Shown here in pieces: positions 5,319 through 12,314 of a stretch of DNA of 12,314 nt. The notes below the pieces were generated by a model, which had not been told where the DNA came from, ran no database searches, and worked only from the letters and a program-made list of their open reading frames with translations. The stretch is taken from NCBI GenBank assembly GCA_023402355.1, contig JAEXCG010000194.1, positions 1 to 12,314 of the forward strand, given 5' to 3'. Position numbers and translations under genes: made by a program. This DNA comes from Bacillota bacterium (GTDB lineage: Bacteria; Bacillota; Clostridia; Christensenellales; Aristaeellaceae). Position 1 is the stretch's first letter, and every line of letters starts with the position of its first letter.

Positions 5319-6944
5319 ATGAATGACATGAAAACAAAAAACGCATATGGATCGGCTTTTCGGTTTATCGCACCGTACATCAGGCGGTACATGAAGTACT
5401 TTCTCCTGCCGCTTTGCGCTTCGTTTGTGTTGACCGCGACCCAACTGCTCAATACGCAGATCACGGCGCGGCTGATCGACAGCTCGATGAGCGGCGTCCT
5501 GAAGGACATTGTGATCTCCGTGCTCGCTTTTCTCTTGCTCACCGCCGTGCAGGTAGCGATTTCTTTCTTTAGCCGGTTATCCAGCGAGAAGCTATCGGCC
5601 TACATCACGCGCGACATCAAAAACGAGGTGGGGGAAAGAATCACGGGGTGCGATTACAAAAGCCTGCTGTCGCAGAAAACGGGCGACCTGCTGATGATCG
5701 CAAACGAAGATACCATAACGACCCACTCGTTTGTATCCAGCGAACTGATTGGGCTGTTTTCGCAGCTCGTGTTGGCGCTGGGAAGTTTTATATACCTGTT
5801 TTTCTGCAATGGATTGCTCGCGCTGGTCACCTTTGCGTATACGCCCATCGGCATGTTCTTTACGACGACGCTGAACAAAAAGCTCGGAAAACTCTATGCA
5901 ATCAACGCGGATCGTAAAAGCGACGCCTTGTCGCTCGTCGAGCAGATGCTGGCGCAAATCCCTGTGATCAAGTCGTTTGTGATGGAAAAGAAAATGAAAC
6001 AGCGGGTCAAGGCGCAGTATCAGAACGTCGTTCAAAGCGAAATGCAAATGAACAAACTCAATGCGCTGATGGAGACCGCATGTTCCACGACGGCGCAGGT
6101 TCCCAAAATGCTGTTTATGGTTTTCGCCGGGTATCTGGTTGTTCAGGGAACCATGACGATGGGCGCCTATGTCTCGCTTTTCCTGATGCTGATGAACATC
6201 ATAGCCCCGACCGTGCTTTTTCCCTTTCTGCTCAATGATTTCAATCGTTCCGTCGCGTCGCTGAATCGGCTGCGCAGGATATTTGAACTGCCCAAGGCGG
6301 CGCCCTTTGTGTGCCATCCGGCGGATGTGCCGGAGATACGGATCGATAACATCGATTTTTCGTACGATGGTTCGAAAAACGTGATACAGAATTTTTCCTT
6401 TCACCATACCGGCAGCGGCGTCGTCGCCATACGCGGGGAATCTGGGTCTGGGAAAAGCACGCTTCTGGATGTCCTTTCAGGACTCTATTCCCCCGCGAAG
6501 GGGAGCGTCCGCGTCTTGGGGAGCATGGCCGTGCTCACGCAGGAGCCCTACATTTTTCAAGCTTCGGTTTTAGAAAACGTCCGGTTATCCAAAACGCACA
6601 TTCCCCTAGAGCGCGTCGTTAATGCCTGTGAAATGGCCGGGGCCGCGGCGTTCATCTCCGGCCTGCCGCAGGGGTATGACACCCTGCTGGGCGAGGGGAA
6701 CCTGGACCTTTCGGGCGGACAAAAGCAGCGTATTTCGCTGGCGCGTGTTTTTTTAGAGGACGCGCAGGTCATTCTGATGGATGAACCCACGTCTGCATTG
6801 GACGCCAAGACGGATGAGATAATACGCGGGACCCTTCTAAAACTTGCGTCTACAAAGCTGATTGTGATCGTCGCGCACCGGCAATCGCTGATCGACATGG
6901 CGGATCGTGTGATCGACTTTGGAGGAAACCATGAAAATCGTTGA
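5319..6944 (+). CDS. ABC exporter half-transporter (TMD-NBD), first subunit
   Basis: A 541 aa fused membrane and ATPase protein of the ABCB/MsbA-like exporter type. Hydrophobic segments lie near residues 28-46, 62-84, 139-162, 164-185, 258-278 and 282-305 (six-helix domain). The ATPase domain has Walker A GESGSGKS (373-380), Q-loop Gln408, signature LSGGQKQR (464-471), Walker B VILMDEP (484-490) with Glu489, D-loop SALD (492-495) and His520, so catalytic residues are intact. The stretch between Walker A and the Q-loop (SPAKGSVRVLGSMAVLTQEP) is about 15-20 residues shorter than usual. The start is uncertain: ATG 5319 or ATG 5328, both with weak ribosome binding sites. It overlaps the next gene by 14 bp, so the two products very likely form a heterodimer. 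The transported compound cannot be inferred. Confidence 0.93.
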   Translation: MNDMKTKNAYGSAFRFIAPYIRRYMKYFLLPLCASFVLTATQLLNTQITARLIDSSMSGVLKDIVISVLAFLLLTAVQVAISFFSRLSSEKLSAYITRDIKNEVGERITGCDYKSLLSQKTGDLLMIANEDTITTHSFVSSELIGLFSQLVLALGSFIYLFFCNGLLALVTFAYTPIGMFFTTTLNKKLGKLYAINADRKSDALSLVEQMLAQIPVIKSFVMEKKMKQRVKAQYQNVVQSEMQMNKLNALMETACSTTAQVPKMLFMVFAGYLVVQGTMTMGAYVSLFLMLMNIIAPTVLFPFLLNDFNRSVASLNRLRRIFELPKAAPFVCHPADVPEIRIDNIDFSYDGSKNVIQNFSFHHTGSGVVAIRGESGSGKSTLLDVLSGLYSPAKGSVRVLGSMAVLTQEPYIFQASVLENVRLSKTHIPLERVVNACEMAGAAAFISGLPQGYDTLLGEGNLDLSGGQKQRISLARVFLEDAQVILMDEPTSALDAKTDEIIRGTLLKLASTKLIVIVAHRQSLIDMADRVIDFGGNHENR

Positions 6945-8601
6945 AAAGTTTCATCTAAAGACGCTGTCGTCGCTGATCGCGCTCATGGGCAAAAGAAAAA
7001 AGCTGTTTGCTTTCAGCGTCGCGATTTATTTTCTGCTGGAAAGCCTTACATTTGTCTTTGCCAAATCCACGCAGCTTACCATTGTATCGCTTACTGCCGG
7101 CGACTACCCTCGATTTTTGCGGTACTTGCTTTTGATGATTGCCGGATATGGCCTGTGGTGGATATTTGCGCCGATTGCGACCTATGCGGGCGGAATCGCG
7201 TCTAAAAAGACCGTCTGCAAGCTCAGGACCGACATGGGCGATCACATTATGAAACTGCCTATGAAGCTGCTGGATACAAAATCAAAGGGCGAGCTGTTGT
7301 CCGCAATGACGAACGACGTATCCTGCGTCGAGAGAATCTATGATTCTTCTTTTTCGCAGGTCATGCGCGGCGTATCAGAAGGCGTGTCCGGCATGATTGC
7401 CATGTTTGTGATTGACTGGCGGTTCGCTCTGGTGGTCTTTGTCATCGGCTCCATTTCGACGATCGCATCCTCGTCGTTTGGCAAGGTGTTGAGCGAGAAA
7501 GGAAAGAAACTGCAAGCCCAGTTGGCTCAAAGCAGCACGAATTATTATGAGCTGATCAAGTCATACAAGACCATATCGCTCTTTAAGATCGATCGATACA
7601 TGCTGAAAAAACTGGGGGATGGAAATGACCGCGAGGCGGAACTGCGCGTCGAAATCGGAAAATCCGTCGCGCAGATGGAAAGCGTCGGCACGGTAATCCA
7701 ATCTCTTTCCTATACCGTCATGCTCGCGCTGGGCACGCTCTTTGTCTATTGGCATATTTCGGATTGGGGTACGGTCATCGCGCTGATCGGCCTGAAATCC
7801 GCGACCGATAGGCTGTATATCGATTGTGCAAACCGTATGGCCTCCATGCAGCGCGATCTTGTCGGGGGCGAGCGCGTGCTGGAGCTGGCGCGGCTGCCGG
7901 AAGAGAGCCTGGTCAACAGCAAGTCCTTTTCCATCGCGGAAATGGGGCCGACAATCGCAATGCAGGATGTCAGCTTCGCCTATCAAGACCGCAAAACGGT
8001 GCTCAAAGATGTATCGGTCGCGTTTTTGGACAAAGCGCTGACTGTGTTGATGGGCGAAAGCGGTTCGGGGAAAAGCACCATCGCCAAATTGATTCTGGCT
8101 TTGTATGAGCCTGACAGCGGGGTCGTGCAGTTCAGCGGTCGGGAAAAGGTGTCGCTGGAGACGCTTCGAATGAAAACGGCCTATGTGCCGCAGGACGCCA
8201 TGCTGATCCGGGGAACCGTGTTTGAAAATATTGCGCTTGGCAATGAAAATGCCACGATGGACGATGTTGTACATGCCGCAAGGCTTGCCGAGGCGGATGT
8301 ATTTATCCGAGAGATGGAAAAAGGCTATGATACGATGATCTTAGATGACGGAAAAGGTCTTTCCGGCGGTCAGCGGCAGAGAATCGCAATCGCCCGGGCG
8401 CTCGTCAAAAACGCGCCCATACTGCTGCTGGATGAAATCACCTCCAGCCTGGATTCAAACACCGCGCGGCAGTTACGGGAGACGATCCTCAAAATCAGCA
8501 GGATCAAGACCGTTCTGTTCATTTCCCACGATCCCAAGGTCGCCGCTGCCGCTGATGCCGTCTATGTCGTCGAAGGAAGACGGGTAAAATGCGTATCGTG
8601 A
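6931..8601 (+). CDS. ABC exporter half-transporter (TMD-NBD), second subunit
   Basis: A 556 aa partner of the preceding protein. Hydrophobic segments lie near residues 24-45, 64-86, 144-162, 164-183, 253-274 and 278-292. The ATPase domain is canonical in length: Walker A GESGSGKST (375-383), Q-loop Gln421 in AYVPQDAMLIRGTVFENI, signature LSGGQRQR (477-484), Walker B ILLLDEI (497-503) with Glu502, D-loop SSLD (505-508), and His533 in ISHD. The ATG at 6931 is preferred over the TTG at 6919 because GGAGG (6921-6925) lies 5 nt upstream, inside the end of the first subunit gene. The 14-bp overlap indicates translational coupling and a fixed subunit ratio. Family knowledge allows drug, lipid, peptide or siderophore-type cargo. 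No precursor peptide, modification enzyme or dedicated regulator is seen in the window. Confidence 0.93.
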   Translation: MKIVEKFHLKTLSSLIALMGKRKKLFAFSVAIYFLLESLTFVFAKSTQLTIVSLTAGDYPRFLRYLLLMIAGYGLWWIFAPIATYAGGIASKKTVCKLRTDMGDHIMKLPMKLLDTKSKGELLSAMTNDVSCVERIYDSSFSQVMRGVSEGVSGMIAMFVIDWRFALVVFVIGSISTIASSSFGKVLSEKGKKLQAQLAQSSTNYYELIKSYKTISLFKIDRYMLKKLGDGNDREAELRVEIGKSVAQMESVGTVIQSLSYTVMLALGTLFVYWHISDWGTVIALIGLKSATDRLYIDCANRMASMQRDLVGGERVLELARLPEESLVNSKSFSIAEMGPTIAMQDVSFAYQDRKTVLKDVSVAFLDKALTVLMGESGSGKSTIAKLILALYEPDSGVVQFSGREKVSLETLRMKTAYVPQDAMLIRGTVFENIALGNENATMDDVVHAARLAEADVFIREMEKGYDTMILDDGKGLSGGQRQRIAIARALVKNAPILLLDEITSSLDSNTARQLRETILKISRIKTVLFISHDPKVAAAADAVYVVEGRRVKCVS

Positions 8602-8675
8602 TTAGCGGCCTTAAACGCCTCGGCTGCGAGCTGCGGCGGATAGACTTCAGCCTGACTGTGTCTTGCGACGCCTGA
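8589..8675 (+). CDS. Possible 28-residue ORF overlapping the exporter 3' end
   Basis: ATG 8589 opens a short frame (MRIVISGLKRLG, ending SCDA) that overlaps the last 13 bases of the second exporter gene, as coupled small genes often do. A purine stretch (GAAGGAAG, about 8572-8579) lies around 10 nt upstream. After its TGA (8673-8675) the same frame is open again to the TAA at 8850-8852, giving about 58 more codons. It could be a small peptide gene, a pseudogene broken by one stop, or chance. I do not recognise the sequence. Confidence 0.2.
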   Translation: MRIVISGLKRLGCELRRIDFSLTVSCDA

Positions 8676-8848
8676 AGAAGGCGTGCAATCAGACTGGATG
8701 GATTCCTGCTCGCCGCAGCGATGTCATACGCTGAGGCTTTGTATCTGCCGGCCATGCATAGATTTGTTCTGGGCCTTTTTGTCAAACTTGGAAGCCCCCT
8801 TTTTTCCTGCACTTTCAGATTGCCGGCGCGTTTTGCATGCGAAGGCCG
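8602..8848. other. Unassigned region between the exporter pair and the shared terminator
   Basis: About 250 bp with no convincing gene. It holds an imperfect stem around ACGCC (8668-8672) / GGCGT (8680-8684), flanked by partly complementary arms reaching about 8650-8697. It also holds the reopened frame described for the small ORF at 8589. There is no U tract after the stem, so it is not an obvious terminator. Composition is intermediate. Confidence 0.4.
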
Positions 8849-8890
8849 ATAAAACAGCGAGGCGAATGACGCGTCATTCGCCTCGCTGTT

Positions 8891-8894
<4 letters not shown>
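8849..8894. terminator. 46-bp perfect palindrome, bidirectional terminator
   Basis: The 46 bases are exactly self-complementary around ACGCGT, with the stem core CAGCGAGGCGAATGA flanked by AAAA on the left and TTTT on the right. Transcripts from either side therefore form a strong GC-rich stem ending in a UUUUAU tract. It lies between the converging exporter cassette and uvrA, and contains the uvrA stop codon (TAA, 8891-8893). Confidence 0.9.
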
Positions 8895-11746
<2,852 letters not shown>

Positions 11747-11752
11747 GGAGTA

Positions 11753-11757
11753 CCTCC
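11753..11757 (-). promoter_or_regulatory. uvrA ribosome binding site fixing a GTG start
   Basis: GGAGG with a 6-nt spacer to GTG 11746. The upstream in-frame ATG near 11782 overlaps the promoter -10 and would place the start before or at the predicted transcript start, so it is not credible. Confidence 0.85.
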
Positions 11758-11780
11758 ACCTGTCATATGAATGCGGGCTC

Positions 11781-11809
11781 ATTATAACACAATATAAAAA
11801 TGAGAACAA
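11781..11809 (-). promoter_or_regulatory. uvrA sigma-A promoter
   Basis: On the minus strand the -10 is a perfect TATAAT (11786-11781). A weaker -35, TTGTTC (11809-11804), lies exactly 17 bp upstream. The transcript would start near 11774, giving a leader of about 28 nt that includes the ribosome binding site. Confidence 0.8.
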
Positions 11810-11816
11810 GCGTTTT
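11803..11816. promoter_or_regulatory. Candidate LexA (SOS) box over the uvrA -35
   Basis: The plus strand reads AGAACAAGCGTTTT, which matches 12 of 14 positions of the Gram-positive LexA/DinR consensus CGAACRNRYGTTYC: GAAC, then AAGC fitting RNRY, then GTTT fitting GTTY. Only the outermost bases differ. It covers the -35 hexamer, the right place for LexA to block RNA polymerase. uvrA is a classic SOS gene. Confidence 0.65.
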
Positions 11817-11870
11817 TATAAAAGAACGCCGCCGAAAAATCCCGGGGAACGAAAACAGCGCGTGCGGGGC

Positions 11871-11902
11871 GGCGCGACGGGCCGTTACCGCCCATCCGCG
11901 CC
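11871..11902 (-). terminator. Weak candidate terminator after the LacI-family gene
   Basis: On the minus strand, just after the stop codon, GGCGCG pairs with CGCGCC and TGGGC with GCCCG around GGTAACG, with a small internal loop. TTTT follows only about 11 nt later, so termination may be inefficient. Confidence 0.35.
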
Positions 11903-11905
11903 CGG

Positions 11906-12314
11906 CTATTCCCTGATCTTTCGCACGCTGCCGCGCAGGTTGAGCTTGGGGGAATAGATGGTCTTCACATGGCGGCCCAGAGGGTCCGCGATGCGCTTTA
12001 AAAGGGTTTCCGCCGCCGCGCGACCCATGATCTGCGGTTCGCAGCTGATCGTGGTGAGGTTGAGCCCGTCCTCCGACACGAGGGGCGAATCGTCGAAGCA
12101 GAGGATGCTGATGTCCTCGGGCACGCGTCTGCCCAGCTTGAGAAGCTGGTGTACGGCGCCCGCCGCCATGTAATTATTGCCGATATAGGCTGCCGTGTAA
12201 TCGCCCGGCATGAGCCATTCGGCAAATTTTTTTCCGCATTCGCGCGAGAGGTCCCCAAAGACGACGTCGTCCGGGGTAAAGGAGACGCCGTTGTCGTGCA
12301 TGGCCTCGGTAAAA
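11906..12314 (-). CDS. LacI/PurR-family transcriptional regulator, C-terminal part
   Basis: The last 135 residues are visible; the frame is open to the window edge, so the DNA-binding N-terminus lies outside. The sequence matches the periplasmic-binding-protein-like effector domain of LacI/PurR/GalR proteins: YTAAYIGNNYMAAGAVHQLL is the usual A-x-x-x-N-D-x-x-A-x-G segment, with Asn in place of Asp. It is followed by GRRVPEDISILCFDDSPL (the GxxVPEDxSxxGFDD motif, with Cys for Gly), LTTISCEPQIMGRAAAETLL and a C-terminal LRGSVRKI. Such regulators usually repress sugar uptake or degradation genes in response to a sugar. The target cannot be told from here. It precedes uvrA on the same strand by 159 bp, but uvrA has its own promoter. 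Confidence 0.9.
   Translation of the reverse strand, partial: FTEAMHDNGVSFTPDDVVFGDLSRECGKKFAEWLMPGDYTAAYIGNNYMAAGAVHQLLKLGRRVPEDISILCFDDSPLVSEDGLNLTTISCEPQIMGRAAAETLLKRIADPLGRHVKTIYSPKLNLRGSVRKIRE

Larger units (their letters stand above)
5119..8848. other. Lower-GC segment carrying the ABC exporter cassette (putative acquired region)
   Basis: From the stop codon of the ATPase gene onward the sequence becomes clearly less GC-rich than the genes on both sides: for example 26/60 G+C in 7021-7080 and 35/60 in 6241-6300, against 46/60 in 4861-4920. AT-ending codons (AAA, GAA, TTT, ATT) become common. The segment has its own promoter at the left and a palindromic terminator at the right. No integrase, transposase, tRNA or flanking direct repeat was found, so transfer is inferred from composition only. 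Confidence 0.55.

Noticed and set aside
8673..8675. Recoded TGA (selenocysteine or alternative code)
   Set aside because: TGA is used as a normal stop for several genes here (rhaA, the AraC-type gene, the ATPase, exporter subunit 2). No SECIS-like element or selenoprotein family is recognisable.
8650..8697. Integron attC-like site or transposon end
   Set aside because: The imperfect stem lacks the conserved attC core triplets and there is no integrase or transposase, nor a matching inverted repeat at the left cassette edge.

Overview
The window looks like a piece of chromosome from a high-GC Gram-positive (Bacillota/Clostridia-like) bacterium, probably gut-associated. This is inferred from three things: strong purine-rich ribosome binding sites (AAAGGAGG, GGGGAGG, GGAGG), a Gram-positive-type LexA box in front of uvrA, and a compact rhamnose operon with an AraC-type regulator. 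No rRNA, tRNA, CRISPR array, integrase or transposase was seen.

Left part (1-4269, all minus strand): an L-rhamnose catabolic cluster in the order regulator, rhaB (kinase), rhaA (isomerase), rhaD (aldolase, cut by the window edge). RhaA converts L-rhamnose to L-rhamnulose, RhaB phosphorylates it, and RhaD splits L-rhamnulose 1-phosphate into dihydroxyacetone phosphate and L-lactaldehyde. The regulator gene ends in a perfect stem-loop that lies just upstream of the rhaB promoter region. The 435-bp gap between rhaB and rhaA is filled with GC-rich hairpin repeats: about three direct copies at an exact 103-bp period that run into the rhaB stop codon, plus one diverged inverted copy near rhaA.

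Middle part (4460-8894, plus strand): a very GC-rich MacB/LolD-type ABC ATPase gene with no permease gene beside it, then an abrupt change to lower GC. At that boundary a near-consensus sigma-A promoter overlaps the ATPase stop codon. It is positioned to drive two overlapping genes for a heterodimeric ABC exporter (TMD-NBD half-transporters of 541 and 556 aa). The cassette ends in an unassigned stretch of about 250 bp and a 46-bp perfect palindrome, shared as terminator with convergent uvrA. The composition shift and self-contained promoter suggest an acquired cassette. Its substrate cannot be read from the sequence.

Right part (8891-12314, minus strand): complete uvrA (951 aa, GTG start) with a clear sigma-A promoter and a 12/14 match to the Gram-positive SOS box over its -35 region, preceded by the C-terminal part of a LacI/PurR-family regulator that runs off the window.

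Most of the window is ordinary housekeeping and sugar metabolism. The parts most worth a second look are the 103-bp repeat array in the rha operon, the orphan ATPase/low-GC exporter junction, and the unexplained sequence downstream of the exporter. I did not find a convincing wholly new system.
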